Assembly (NCBI RefSeq): GCF_019320115.1
Contig: NC_089589.1
Span: forward strand, 25,191,685 to 25,255,684
DNA: 64,000 nucleotides
Source: Miscanthus floridulus
Lineage: Eukaryota; Streptophyta; Magnoliopsida; Poales; Poaceae
Direction: 5' to 3'
The stretch's first letter is position 1. Each line of letters begins with the position of its first letter. The position numbers were made by a program, and so were the translations under genes. Below, in pieces: positions 44,286 through 57,654 of the stretch. The notes beneath the pieces were generated by a model. The model was not told the origin of the DNA, did not search any database, and worked only from the letters and a program-made list of their open reading frames with translations.

Positions 44286-47200
44286 ATGGCAACCAGCGAC
44301 CACGTTCCTAAAGTATGCCTTCAAACTTCTGCCTTTCAAGTGTAAGCCACTAGTCCGCACTTTCCCTTCTTCTTAAATCCATCTCAACTGGTTTCTAGGA
44401 AATGAGAAACAAAATTTTGATTCCATTAGCTGTCGTTCCTAATGCCTATTATCTTAGACCTATGGGCGATTCTGATCCATCTGATTTTATCAACCATGAA
44501 ACCAACTGAATCCCCTTCAAATAATCTATAATAGATTTATCTTCATGGAACACCAAAACTCCTTTTAGAAACTGGCCCAAAATGCCTAAAGGATGGAGAG
44601 ATTGGTTCTCAGGGTATCAGAAAAAAGCTGAAGATTGGGAAATTTCTGATTTAAACCAATGCCTGACACTCTCACTGTCTGGAATGGAGAAAAATAATTC
44701 ACTCGTGATCTCTGCATCTTATTTTTGGTCCAACACTTTGAATGCTTTCATTTTTTGTCACGGTCCAATGACCATTACTTTGGTCGACATCTACATGTTA
44801 ACTGGCCTTAGAATAACAGAGTCAATGTAACCTTATGATTTCTTAAATGCTGGATCTAAGAAATTAGCCAAAATATCAGACTGCACAGGATGGGCATGTT
44901 ACATTTTGAATCATATTGAGGATGGATCGACTGTTGATGAAAGAGAACATGTAGCTTTCTTGAATATGTGGCTGGAAAAATTCATCTTTTGTGGGTCATC
45001 CTATGGTCCAACCCATAATCATAAATACTTGGCAAAGCATTTAGCAACCGGTAATGAAATCCCCCTTGGAAAATATCTGCTGGGATTTGCTTATCATCTG
45101 ATGCACCAAGTACCTGCCCAATTGCTAAAAAATGAACCAGTGCATACCATCAGTGGCCCTTGGTGGTTAATACAATTATGGCTGAACCTGTACGTGCATA
45201 AGATTGTAAGACCCAATCTCAAGAATCTGAGCTTCCCTTCTTCCAACTTTGCTGAAGATTATAATGGAAAAGAAGGAAGAACTCGACAATGTATGAATTA
45301 TGGTGAAGCTGCATTAGCCATAACAATTGTTGTTGATGTAGACCACCTTTTCAAGAAATTTTACAAAGGGTTTGATGCAAACATCTTGACTTGGCTACCT
45401 TATGATGAAGATGAAGACAATGAACTAGTTTTGCTAGTCAAATTTCGGTTTGAATCAGGTTGCTCAGAAGAAACAGCTGCTACAATTTTTAGTTGTATTA
45501 TCAATCCCTGTGTACTGCCAACCAAATTTCGCCATGGCCGTGGCAAAATGGCTACTGGTTCTTTTCTCCTAGATAATCTCCCAACTTATTAATTCTATAA
45601 TCCTTCTTTTGAGGCCCATCAATTCAGCCTTGGTCAACTACCACCTTGGCTATTCTTTAGGAACATTCTAAAGCTAAGAGAATGTATCAGTGAGATGATG
45701 GAAGCCTCTAGAGTTTTTTAACTGGGATCAGACCTTCCTTCTCTTTGCCTACATGAATGGACAAGAGCTATCTTCTCCTCAAATTTGTTTGATTTCTGGT
45801 GGCAAGAATGGCACTCTCACCTCTTCTGCGGTCCAATTCATCCCAACTATTTGGCCCTGGATGAAGAGTTTGTTTCTCATAGTGAGGTAACTTACTACTT
45901 TTCTTTCAGAAGGATTATCCAACAAGTTCTCCTATCAATTCATCTAACAAATTCTTTGGTAGGATACTGAATTTGATCCGCCAAGTGTGGACAGAAAAGG
46001 ATATCCCATAGAATATTATCCACCATGTCTAGCCTCGAGAATGGGATCAATTGCACCCACTCTAGAACAATTGATGAAAACCCCTGTTGCCCCAACAATA
46101 CTCACATATCAGTCTTCAAAACGCAAGGCAACCAAAGGTGTAACTCAGAAAACCACCACTGGGAAGAGACTTTGCAGAACAAAGTCATCAGTTGCTTAGG
46201 TAAATTAACTTATCTTTCCTTTTAAAATGATATTCAACTTCTAATTCAATTCCTTTCTTGGTAGCCATCGACTATTGCATCTCAATCTGCCTTGGGTGCC
46301 AAATTGTTGTCCTAGGCATTTGAATCGGCGTCTACCAACCTCTCATCGGCTAATCCTCCTAATGAGCCTATTACAATTGAAATAACCGATGCTTCTAACA
46401 GACCCATAATAGCAGAAGATGTGAACCTCTCTACTTCACCTCCTGATGCTACCAAGGTATCTCCTCAAGCCTTTTAATCTTATGTACTCCTCACTCTTCT
46501 CTGATCATTCTCCTTTATCAGACACCACCTGAGAAAACATCAGTACAAAGAGCAAAGGTCTAAAAATCCAACGGTTGAAGATGATCCTATTGATGCTGAT
46601 ACCCAAACCATTGATTCTCCAACTCAGCAAATAGTCGATGGTAAGAAATTCATATGCTCATTCTTGTCCTTTTATAACAAATATAAACCAAAAAAAACTT
46701 CTTGATGCCTGCAGACACTAGCATCAAAAGTCTAGAGCCGATTCAACCAAATGTTGAAAAAGATGTTGGCACTTCATCGGCTGTTCCTTCTCCTCAACTA
46801 GACTCTTCCAGAAAGGTACTGTGTTCCCCTCACCATTCATCTCATTGTCAACCCATTTGCCATTTTTAATAAGATTCCTTTTGTTCACATGTAGGCACTT
46901 AGTTCTCCAGCACTGAGCTACTCCTTCAACTTTGAAGAGTACATAGATGAAAGTGAGATTAGCTCATCAGTCATTTCTTCCCAAGAGACTTTATCAAATG
47001 AGACCAAAAATCGACTAAAAGACATGCTACCAATGCTCGAGGGAAATATAGCCAATTGGGTCCAGGATGCAGACCCAATGAGAAGAATCTTCTTGGCCAT
47101 CAAGGATAATTTGACCCCAAATCTTGCTGAGGCCTTGATACCTATATCCAATATGAAAGACCAAGCCCCCAATGTGAAAGAGACTCAAAGAAATCTGATT

Positions 47201-47530
47201 GACCGTGAAGCTTTGATGGACAAAAAGAACTCTAACAAATAGGAAGCCAAAGAATTAGCAAAACTAATCGACAATTTGAAGAATTCTTCTTCCAAAATTG
47301 AACCAAAACTAAATCAGCTGAGAGTTAGGCATGCTAAGCTTGAAAATGAACTTGAAAGTGTGAAAGCCACCAGCGAACGTCATGAGTCCAACTTGACTCA
47401 GATCCCCAATGTTATCAAACAGAAGAAGCAAGAAATGCTGACCAAGGTCAAAGAAGGCAAAGCTATTCTCTCGTGTCCTTCTACCTTCAAGAACCCTATA
47501 GTGGTTTCCTCTTCTCCTCTCAAAATCTAA
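44286..47530 (+). pseudogene. Plant mobile domain (PMD) gene carried antisense in the gypsy element
   Basis: Exon 1 is 44286-44312 (MATSDHVPK, donor GTATGC). Exon 2 is 44399-45886. Exon 3 starts at 45963, and further exon-like pieces reach 47530. The PMD-like core (PF10536) shows in HGPMTITLVDIYMLTGLRI and in EREHVAFLNMWLEKFIFCGS, with PLGKYLLGFAYHLMHQV after it. The last part (46890-47530) is Glu/Lys-rich and probably coiled coil. In-frame stops near 44506, 44521 and 44828 interrupt exon 2, and one at about 47240 the coiled coil. PMD proteins act in silencing and development in plants and are widespread in retroelements and MULEs; what the element gains is unknown. Confidence 0.7.
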
Positions 47531-47540
47531 ACCAGCACCC

Positions 47541-48396
47541 ATGGCCAGCGAAAATAATCGTGGCAAGCGTGCAGTGGAGGAGACCCTGGAGGAGGAGATG
47601 CCAATGAACCAGCACCTCCGCCGCATGAGGTAAAACCAAACACCCTCTGCTCAAAGAAATGAATCATCCTCTAACTTGTCAATAGATTTGTCTTTTATAA
47701 TAGACTCCTTCCTCCTCATAGGGCCAGCGAGCCCTCCAATGATGCGCTTGTTGCCGCCCCCTTGTCGGACTCGTCATCGGACTCCTCCGACTCGTACACC
47801 AGTGACGACGCCCGGTGCTTCTTCCGAGAGTGGAGGGCTACCAAGGACCATTATTCTGAGGCAACTCGGGAAAACGGTTAGCTTGAGATCTGTCTCGAGG
47901 CTTCCCAGGTTGCCCTCCTCGCCGTAGAGGAGGAAACCAATGTCGCTCGGGTGAGGTTGGCCGAGTCTGATGCCATGGTGGCAGGTAAGCTTAGTTCTAA
48001 GAAAACTCTCATTCTTATCTTGACTGCCCTTTCTTAACAATCTTCTTGCCTCTTTGATTGCTAGCCCTAATGGTACAGTTGGAAAACCTCCAACTGGCGG
48101 TGAATGCAGATACGATAGCCATCAACGCCCAGGGCCCTCTGCTCATCAACCATCTGCATGACATACCTGCACACGCCTAGAAGATTGCCCTCCATGGCGT
48201 TCATCGTGGCACAACAGTGGCTCTGGCCGCGGCGCTAGTCCAGACCAGGCATGGCATCCGCGCCATGGATTTGGGCTTCCCAATGGCCGATGATCCCGAT
48301 GTGCATAAGGAGCTGATTGAGGATTTCGACGATGACACGATGGCCATTGTAGATTTCACACCAGCCCAAGATGTTGTGAACAAGGTGTTCGATTAG
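47541..48396 (+). pseudogene. Second antisense ORF of the gypsy element
   Basis: An ATG at 47541 opens MASENNRGKRAVEETLEEEM, with exon-like parts ending NKVFD-stop at 48396. Recognisable features are a Ser/Asp-rich segment (SDSSSDSSDSYTSDDA), a helical part (ICLEASQVALLAVEEETNVA) and an acidic C-terminus (KELIEDFDDDTMAIVDFTPAQDV). TAG stops lie near 47880 and 48178. It resembles grass retroelement proteins of unknown function. Confidence 0.5.
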
Positions 48397-48629
48397 TTTG
48401 TATTAGGAGTGAATGATGAATGAATAAAGTTTTTGCCTTTTCCTTATGAATTCATCTATGAAAACTGCCATAATATGAATCATGATTGTCCTTGTGTGTT
48501 TTTGCTCTATAGTCGATACATATCGTATCGGCTTTTACCCCTTCGATTTATTTTTTTAAAACTAAAGGCGATACCCTCCTAGTACTTGCTATTAGAGCCA
48601 TTGACTAAACAAATCGGCTATCAAGTATT

Positions 48630-49414
48630 AATCTAAACGCTAGCATAATATTTGTTTAGAATTTTTCCATTGATTGCTCTATCAAACTCCTCTTCCCCTT
48701 CTAGCGTTCCCAAAATATAAGCATTGCCAGGCGCACAACATTTAATCCGATAAGGACCTTCCCAATTAGGTGACCATTTGCCAAACCAGCTATCTTTAGA
48801 CCCAATCAGCAATTTACTTTCCAAACTAACTCTCCTTCACAAAACTGTTTGTTCTTGACCTTTTTATTATAATGCCTTGCAACCCATAATTTATTGGCCT
48901 CAATATTTTCAAGAGCGCGCAACCGATGACAACTTAAGTCCTCTAAATCATCCATCATAAGGTTTTTATAGACTTCAGCTGTCAAATCATTTTGCAATGT
49001 AACACATCTTGATCCAGTCTAAATCTCTCAAGGAAGAACTGCATTATGCCCATATACTAACTCATAAGGTGATGATTTAATCGATACATGGCAAGTCATC
49101 CTATATGCCCACAATGCTTCATTAAGTGTCAGGTACCATTTCCTTGGTTGCTCTTCAATTTTCTTCTTAATCAACTTAATCAAAATTTGATTGGATGCCT
49201 CTACCTGGATACTAGCTTGAGCATAATAAGGAGAAGAATTTAGTAATTTAATTCCCATACTAGCAGCAAAATTTCTGAATTCTTCTGATGTGAACATTGT
49301 CCCATGATCAGTAGTAATGGTTTGAGGAATCCCAAAACGATAAACAATATGCTCTCTGACAAAATCAACCATATTCTTTGAAGTTACAGTTTTCAAAGGA
49401 ATCGCCTCAACCCA
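48630..49414 (-). pseudogene. Gypsy integrase, C-terminal half
   Basis: Minus frames 49028-49414 and 48633-48997. The second Asp (TITTDHGT) and the Glu (QVEASNQ) of the DDE core are kept, and the C-terminal domain reads FGKWSPNWEGPYRI and INGKILNKYY. The core's first Asp lies on the far side of the solo LTR, at about 55640-55650. Stops and frame changes between the pieces add to the break. Confidence 0.75.
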
Positions 49415-52147
49415 CTTAGTGTAGCACCTGGTTTTAAGAACAAAACCAGATACACACCATATGTGAGCCCAGGAAATCAAATCTCACATATAGCTACAAA
49501 TAAGGGTAATATCATAAGACAATGCTTATTACAAGCGTATTAGTATAAAGAATACAACCTCAGAGTATAGACAGCGGAAAGACAACTCTGATCTTCAGGT
49601 GAGGACTCCACTTCCATAAGGACAACTGACTGGTTGATCACAAGCCTAATTCCTCCAAACTCTAGCATTCTGGTACCCATCCGGGATTTTTCCAAAGATT
49701 TAAAAAGTAAAGCATGCGTAAGTACATGTCGTACTCAACAAATATAACATGGGGTTCATGAGGCTCAAAAGGCTGACACTGGTTCAACTATGATTAGCTT
49801 TTAATTGTCATAATTTTAGAATAGGAGTAGCAACAAGTTTCTCACAAGCCCATATAAACACATGATCAGGTAAACATGAATAATGAATAGCATAAATAGT
49901 AATCATTAGTGAGCATTTTTCATCAATAGTATCATCATCTATTCCATAAGGGTTCCAAGGCCACTCGTGACCATGAGCACCCCTAATATACCGGTTTTAC
50001 ACTCTACAGAGGTTGTACACTTTCACTATGAGTCATGATTTATCCTTTCACCCGAGGCGGCCAACCTCTTGACCCACTACCAAGGAAGGTTAGCAGGGTT
50101 TACTATGAAGCCTTTCTAAGGTTCATCTAAAAAGTTAGGGCCGCTAGATTCACTTGACAAACAGATATAGGACCCGCTGTCGAATGGCACAATTCCATCA
50201 TGGCTATAAACATAAGAGTAGAGGCTTTCCTATAACCGATTTGGCAAGCCGTTCTTATGCCATAAAGGTAACTTCTAACAAGCTAGAAAAGGTCCTCATA
50301 CTGAGCTAAAGCTAGAGCTATGTAGCCCTCATAGTTGTACTATAAGTCTTAGATGATCACTTACAGATAAGTCCTTAGGGACAGGAATCTAGAGCACCAT
50401 AAAATAGCCCAATGCTCTAGCCCCCATGTTCCATGTTGCTAAAAAGCATCTTTTAATGTTTGTTGCATATTCCATTAGTCATGTTGCAAGATCATGGTTG
50501 TAGTTGAGCACTAGCATCATACTACCCAATGCAATAACCCATAGGAATCAAGGAATCTAGGATATCAAATAGTTAAGAAAATTACTACGGTTGCCAAGGT
50601 AGACACATGCATATGATTAAAATGATATTAAGGTGAATAGGACAACAAGAAAGATCTCATGCTATAATTGCCTTAAACTCAGATCCTTCTATTGAATTGT
50701 AACCTCTAAAGGACTTCTTCTGGATCACCAATTTCTTTTATATCACCAACGCAAAGCTAACCGACTGGACATGATCATAAAGCACCACACAAGCATCCAT
50801 GCAATCATAAACGAAGCAAACAATAGATCTAAATTAGAACAACACACCAAACATAAAATTAGGATGAAAAGTTTGTAAAACAAATCTACATCTCCCTATG
50901 AACACATAGACGCAAAGAGCACTCTAATCGGAGCTATAACAAAGAAGTTATGAATTAAACAAGATTTCCTTTAATAAAATAATAGATTAAATCTAACCTT
51001 GAATTCCAAAAGTTGAAAATATATTTAACAGTAGCTTGAACATGTAGATTACTCAATTACAAATCTAACACAACTTGAACAGATCAAATCAGAGTTAAAA
51101 CAAAGAAACTATGCATAAAATAAGATCAATGGAAATTCAGTAAATATTTTGAAATCAATTCCATATTAAAAATAATTAAAAACCGAATTAAAATAGTCCT
51201 GTGGACTGGCTGTCATTTTTGAAAAAGTCTAGGAGTGAAAACAGATAAACTAGGGGCATATTTTTAATTACTTTTGAACTACTGAGGATGGCAGGTTGAT
51301 TTCTGGAAAAGCTAGGGTCTCTTTAGCAAAATGTCTCCCCAGTTAGCACGGTCGCTGGCGTGGTGCACACGTGGTGACAGGTGGCGGTCTCTGATTGGCT
51401 AGTCTATGGTGAACCACTGACGTGGATGGTGCGCTTGGTCCATACTGTGTTGTGCACCGAAGACGAACCGGTACGCAGTGATCTAATCTGAGCCATCGGT
51501 GGAGAGATGGACGGCTATGGGCATACGGGGGGAGATGGTTGCCGGGGCAGCGCTCTAGCAAGGCGGCGCGCCATGGTCAATGGCGAGGGAGTCACCGGCG
51601 ACACTCGGGTTTCCAAACTAGACATCCAAAAGCCATGAGAAAAACACGGGATGATGGTGGAGGCTACTATGAACTTATCTGTGAGGTCGACGAAGGAGTT
51701 AAGGCACTGGAGATGGTGGTGACGATGACGGGGTGGCTTGAAAACTATGGTGGTACTAGGGCAAGCTTGAGAGAGAGAGAGAGAGAGAGGAAGGGCATGG
51801 ACTGCACGGGCGTCTTGGTTACCATCATGTGCAGCTTCGGGAGGAGCTCTGGTCAATGATTGGACGACGGTGAAGCCGGTCAGCGGTGGCGGACGGCGGC
51901 TAGGGTTGCGGCACGCAGTGAGCTCGGGTGGAGGCGGCAGCTCATGATAGGGATGGATGGGGGCAATGCGATGTAGGGGCTCTGGCTTATAAGGGGGCTA
52001 TGGTGTGGGGTGCACGCCAAATCATGAGTAACAGGGCGGCAACGGACTCCTACACGATGGCGGTGTAGAGTCCGGTGCAAGGATGAGCGCGAGGTTAGGG
52101 GAGGGACTGACAAGGTAGGACTGGGCTAACAGAGAGATAGAGCGTGG

Positions 52148-55063
52148 TGTCGACGAAATATGGTCGGCAATCTATCGAGGGGGTGCCCGTGGTGGTAGAT
52201 TATCGGTAGGATGCGTGTAATGAGGAACCAGATGGTTACAGAGACACAAGACACAAGATTTATACAGGTTTATGCCGCCAGTGTGGCGTAAAACCCTACA
52301 TCCTGTGCTCTATTATTTGTATTGATCTAGGGTGAGATCTGTTATCATCTGTCCTCTAGGGGGGCCCTTGCCCCTCCTTATATATTCCAAAGGGACAAGC
52401 TTACAAGTAAAGTATCCAATTTGGTACAATTACAATATAGCGTGCTCTGCACGCTTCATCTTGCGGGCTGGGCCACCTCCGGTGGTGTGGCCCATGTATA
52501 CCTATGAGGGTATAGGGGGTCTATTCCCCCACAGCTAGTCCCTGAGCACCTTGTATCCTTCGAGTAGCACCGTCTTGAGCTTGCCAGAAGGATGTAAGGG
52601 GCTCAAGATAAAATTTGAAAAATATTTCCCCCGAAGTGTGCCCACTTTGACTCTAAGTCAAAAAGAGACACGGTCGTCCTTGTAGAATCGGAGGCGTTTG
52701 AACCATCAGAATGAGCACATTCACCTTGCGGTGAAGTGTACCTACTTAGTCCCCGAACCTGGTAGTAGGTGATCTAGGCATGTAGTCCCCGAGCTTGCTG
52801 GAAGGCGAGGTATGAGCCTTGTAGCAAGGTCTAAACAAGAAAAAAATATCCCAACTGTAAGCGAGACGCCAGTCACATGTAGTCGAGACGTGAAGTCCCC
52901 GAGCTGTGGTCAGAGATTGGTCGGGGCATTCCCCGAGCACAGGTCAATGGGTGAGCGGCGAAGTCCAAACTGTGGTCGGAGAGTGGTGCGCCAGTCCTCG
53001 AGCGCAAGTCGAGAGGCAAACGACAAAGTCCCTGAGCATAGCTCGAGATCCCTACAATATAAATATATAGAACGGTAGTGCATGATGTACAAAATAATAA
53101 ATTATGGAGAAAAATCAGTGGTGCAGAAATAGTGTATGACGCTCATCAGTCATTTGCAAATGAGCATGATGTGATAAAGTAGTTAGTGCTTTGTAAACAT
53201 CAGTGTTAATATGGAGTTTGTGTTTATACTTAATATAAACCGCCCGACTAGGTAGTATGTAGCTAAGCCTCCAGCCCTAGCTAGCTTCACTGTAGTGTGG
53301 AGCGCGGAGCCCATGTGCGTGTAGGAAGGCATCGCTAAGGAGCCCTGCCGATGACCCATAACGCAGAGGGCGAACGTTCATACATGTGTGGAGAGAGCCG
53401 GTAGACAGGGCCGTTTCTAGAGACATCGAGCATCAACGTGACTGGTCGAGGATTTGCATTAAGTATAGCTGTATGTCATCTTTAAGATGGTATACATGGA
53501 CAAACGTTATTTGAAGAATAATCATGACGAGGATGTTTGTGGAGAAACGTCGTAATGAAAATTGTATTAAATATAAATATTAGAAGTGTACTTATCTTTG
53601 GATAGAAATCTAGTCGATGGCGATAAAGTTGTCCGGTCCTCGTGCTTTTTGGCCTGTTGTGATGGTGGTTGCGGTTGTCATAGCGTCGTTCTTTGCGGCG
53701 ATCATCATTGTGACATGGTCTGGTGGTCGAGGTGGTCAGAGCTCGGTGGAGCCACTCAGGACATGGTCGACGTGGTCCGTGGTCGACGTGGTCGGAGCTC
53801 GGCAGAGCCGCTCGGGACGTGGTCGACGTGGTTGGAGCTCAATGGAGCCACTCGGGACGTGGTCGACATGGCCCATGGTCGACATGGTTGGAGCTCGGCG
53901 GAGCCACTCGGGACATGGTTGACGTGGTTTGATGCGGCTCGCTCAGTGACTCGCTTGATGGCTCAATGTGGCTTGCTAGCAGCTTGTCATGACTTGCGTG
54001 ATGACTTGAGCGGCTTGCTTCAGCTCGGCTCCACCTTTCTTGATAGCATGATCAATTTGAATGACTTGATGGGCTTGGACGAAGTCAAACTCATGTTGGA
54101 GACGTGGAAGAGCAGCAACAAATCTGTATGTAATGTACGGCTCACGTACATGCATACGTATGAGTTTTTGTCCTTGCATGGTCTTCAATATTTAGCTTGC
54201 ATGACTTTTTGGTAATCGGCTTGCATGGCACTTTGTAGATGTATGTATATATCTCATTCTTTATTCGCTTGTCTTAGGACTCGGACGTGCCCTTGCTTGC
54301 CTATTTGGAGTCGTGGTCGTGCGCCGCCGGCCGCCGACAACAACTTCGATGGCTTCAACAAGTATATGTCTTCTTTGTTCATGCATGGCAACCGTGGAGG
54401 GAAGCCAGTCCCTTGAGACGAAGTGGGACCAACTAGGCCATGATTGATCAGATCGACCTTTGTCGGATGCCGTGCTAAATGTTAGGGCTGCTGTTTGACT
54501 TCGTGCACATTGGTAGCTACCCACAAAACACGTCGTCGTAGTTCGCCCGTAGTATCTTGAGTTGTCGCGGATGACGATGTTGGTGAAGAAAATTCCCATC
54601 TGGCTCGCTAAAGGACCAGCACGCACAACCCCTAAAGGGGCACAACCCCTAGAGGGGACCCCTACCTAGCGTGCCACTATCGACGAAATATAGTCAGTAG
54701 TCCACCGAGGGGGTGCCCGTGGTGATAGATTATCGGTAGGATGCATGTAATCAGGAACCAGATGGTTATAGAGACACAAGACACAAGATTTATACAGGTT
54801 TAGGTCGCCAGTGTGGAGTAAAACCCTACGTCCTGTGCTCTGTTATTTGTATTGATCTGGGGTGAGATCTGTTATCATCTATCCCCTAGGGGGACCCTTG
54901 CCCTTCCTTATATATTCCAAAGGGACAAGGTTACAAGTAAAGTATCCAACTTGGTACAATTATAATATAGCGTGCTCCGCACGCTTCATCTTGCGGGCTA
55001 GGCCACCTCCGGTGGTGCGGCTCATGTATACCTATGAGGGTATAGGGGGTCTATTCCCCCACA
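52148..55063 (-). mobile_element. Small non-autonomous LTR retrotransposon nested in the solo LTR
   Basis: Two 386-base LTRs, 52148-52533 and 54678-55063, end in TTCCCCCACA and start TGTCGACG or TATCGACG. Target sites read CGTGG (52143-52147) and CATGG (55064-55068), differing by a CpG-type transition. On the minus strand the LTR begins TGTGGGGGAATAGAC and has AATATATAAGGAGGGG as a TATA box, so the element runs leftward. TGGCACGCTAGGTAGGGG, next to the right LTR, is a plausible primer site. The 2.1-kb interior has no gag or pol. Confidence 0.85.
53717..53935. repeat. Tandem repeats inside the small LTR element
   Basis: Four imperfect units of about 45-70 bases contain GGAGCTCGGCGGAGCCACTC and GGACATGGTCGACGTGGT. 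They keep three frames open and produce spurious Trp/Ser/Arg-rich open frames. Confidence 0.8.
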
Positions 55064-55635
55064 CATGGAGACAGGGGTAGGGACCGCGGTTGCTAGGCTG
55101 GTGCGCGCGGTGAGAGGGAGTGCAGCACGGGCCTCGGTGGGCCAGCCTAAGGAGAGAGTGTAGGGGGAAGAAGCAGGCCGCTGTTGGGCTACGGGGAGAG
55201 GAAGGGAGGAGGAGAGAGGTTTTCCATTTTTCTATTTCAAAACCAATTTCAAATATAAACCAAATCAAATTTGAATATGGTTTAAAGTACACTTTTTAAT
55301 TCAAATAAAAATAAGAAATTTTGGTAAGTTTTCCAAAAATAAATTTTACAACTTTTTAAATTCTTTTATTTTCAAATTTTCTTTTCTTTTATTTCAAAGC
55401 CATTTTCAAATTCATTTTTAAAAACATTTTAAATAAATTTTAATTTGGATCAAACCACTCATCACAATAAACAAAATGCAATGGCATGTATGCACAAAAA
55501 TATTGCTAAATTCCTATGATAAATTTTAATTTAATGAAAATTATTATTTCCTATGTTTTTATGAGCACAAAAATACCAAATTAAATCTTTTGAACCCTAT
55601 TTCAAAAAGAGTAATTTTTAGGGTGTTACACTTAG

Positions 55636-56349
55636 TAAAATAATCTATTGCTACCAATACAAACTTGTGCCCCCTACTTGAAGGTGGAAAAATCTAGCCA
55701 ATTAAATCAATTCCCTAGCCTCAGAATGACCATGGCTTAATTATTGGGTTCATTGCTGATGTTGGCGATTTCTAAACATTACCAAAGCATAGACAATCCT
55801 GACACCCCTTGTAATATTCAAAATAATCTGCTAATACTGTTGGTCAGAAATACCCAGACCTACAAATAACCCATTTCATTTTATAAGTCGATTGATGAGC
55901 TCTGCATATTCCTTCATGTACTTCTCCCATCAATACTCTTCTTCTTGACTTAAACATTTAAGCAAAACTTCATCGACTGTTTTGTAATACCACTGATCAT
56001 CCAACAAAACATACTTAGTCTATTTATATCTCAAATTTCTAGTAACCTTCTATGATAGATTTTTAAGGTAATCGTCTATTTCAACTCTCCAATCATTAGC
56101 CAAGGTCTCACTACTTAAGATTTCTTGGAACACTCGATAGCCTGACGCATTCTGAGCTAACCGATTGGCCTCTTGATTCTATGCTCTTAGAATATGCTGA
56201 AGGGAAGTAAGAGGAAAACTCTCAAGTAACTTTCGGCATTCATCATGGTATCCCTTTATAATATCATCTTTACATTCATACAGGTCGATCAACAGATTAA
56301 TAACTAACTGTGAATCTCCAAATATTTTAATTGACCCGGCCTTTACTTC
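55636..56349 (-). pseudogene. Gypsy integrase N-terminal part and linker, decayed
   Basis: The minus strand from 55660 encodes a piece ending in the first catalytic Asp (AIDYFTK) and, further right, traces of the His-Cys zinc-binding region. Frames are broken by many stops. Confidence 0.5.
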
Positions 56350-56640
56350 CTAAAGAAGTTGAAGTCCCTTAAGAATAGCTTCATATTTTGCTTGACTATT
56401 GGTGGTCATTGGTTTGGTTTGAAAGACAAACTCAAAACTTGCCCCCCCCCGAGGCAAAATAATAACAATACTAATGCCACCACCTTGCTTGCACGATGAT
56501 CCATCAAATAATAACAAAACTTGTAGAGGCATAGGTTCCACATAGCCGATGTTTGGTTTATGATGTTGAGTAATAAAATCGGCCATCACTTGCCATTTGA
56601 CTGCTTTAGCTGATTCATACCTCAAATCAAATTATGATAA
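56350..56640 (-). pseudogene. Second (archaeal-type) RNase H of the gypsy pol
   Basis: The minus frame 56350-56625 contains LLFDGSSCKQGGGISIVIILPRG and TNSQAKYEAILKGLQLL, the D-G-S and A-x-Y-E-A blocks of the additional RNase H that Tat elements carry between RNase H and integrase. The catalytic Asp and Glu are present. The downstream half is lost among stops. Confidence 0.7.
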
Positions 56641-56748
56641 TGCAAGAATCTACTTTCCCATTCTTCTATTTAATATCGGCATTGATAACATGTGTTTGAT
56701 CACATCGGCTTTAGACACAACTATACACTCAGCCGATAATAAATAATG

Positions 56749-57541
56749 TCACAATTTAGTGCAAGAGAAATATAAGCATAAGCATAACTTTTCAATAGGA
56801 GAATATCTTATTTCTAGATCCAAAAGTCTTCTACTTAAATAGAAAACAACCCATTCCATTCCTTCAAACTCTTGCATCAAGGTCGACCCAATTGTTTGGC
56901 TATCGGCCGACACGTACAACTTAAAAGGCTTACCTTGCTGAGGAGGAACCAACACAGGTGGAGGTTTCATATACTCTTTTATCTCCTCAAATGCTTTTTG
57001 TTGTACGTCACCCCATTTAAATTCTTGATCAATTTTCAACTTCAACAAAGGAGAAAACGTCAGAATCCTTTCTGACATATTTGAAATAAACCTTCTGATA
57101 AAATTAATCTTACCAAGAAGAGATTGTAATTCTATTTTATTAGTTGGAGATACTGCCTCATCAACTGCTTTTATACTTTTTGGACCAATCTCAATTCCTC
57201 TCTCATGGACCATAAAACCTAAAAATTGTCCAGCTGACACTTCAAAAGCACACTTATTAAGATTCACCTTTAAACCATATTTTCTTGTGCACTCCAAAGT
57301 CTCTTGCAGATCAGCTAGATGTTCTTTGCACCCTTTGGATTTCACCACCACATCATCAATATAGATTTCAACAATCTTGCTGATCGACCTATGGAAAATA
57401 TAATTCATTGCCCTCGGATAAGTTACACCAGCAAGCTTCAATCAAAAAGTCATCACAACCAATTCAAATAAGCCGATTGCGCCAGGGCACCTAAAGGCTA
57501 TTTTGGCTATGTCTTCTTCAGCCATAAAATTTGATTATAAG
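56749..57541 (-). pseudogene. Gypsy reverse transcriptase and RNase H, 5' part missing
   Basis: The open minus frame 56749-57441 contains the catalytic YIDD box (EIYIDDVVVKSKG), then the thumb and connection (LNKCAFEVSAGQFLGFMVHE, LLGKINFIRRFISN) and RNase H (LYVSADSQTIGSTLMQE, VVFYLSRRLLDLEIRYSPIEKL). In-frame continuation to 57541 gives AEEDIAKIAFRCPGAIGLFE, broken by one stop near 57442. Everything N-terminal to this is deleted. The RT core looks undamaged, but the enzyme cannot be complete. Confidence 0.82.
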
Positions 57542-57654
57542 GCCTGTTTACTGAAGAACTCGTTGAGATCTACAATACTCCTACTCCTAATGCGATGGTG
57601 AAAGCCGAAAAGATTGTATTGATTGAGTGCTCATTTTTTACAATAACCAGGGTC

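Larger units (their letters stand above)
49420..55630 (-). mobile_element. Solo LTR of the intron 2 family inserted in the integrase gene
   Basis: TGTAGCACCTGG at 49420 and GGGTGTTACA at 55630 match the LTR ends of the 24216-33284 element. The target duplication CTTAG is exact (49415-49419 and 55631-55635). No interior is present; after removing the nested element the length is about 3.3 kb, one LTR. It splits the integrase between DYFTK and WVEAI. It is more diverged than the intron 2 pair. Confidence 0.88.

Noticed and set aside
51515..51859. Open frames of 106 and 113 codons
   Set aside because: Inside the solo LTR, corresponding to the GC-rich tract of the other LTR copies.
53586..54215. 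209-codon protein gene
   Set aside because: Most of it is the tandem-repeat tract of a non-autonomous LTR element; no homology that I recognise.
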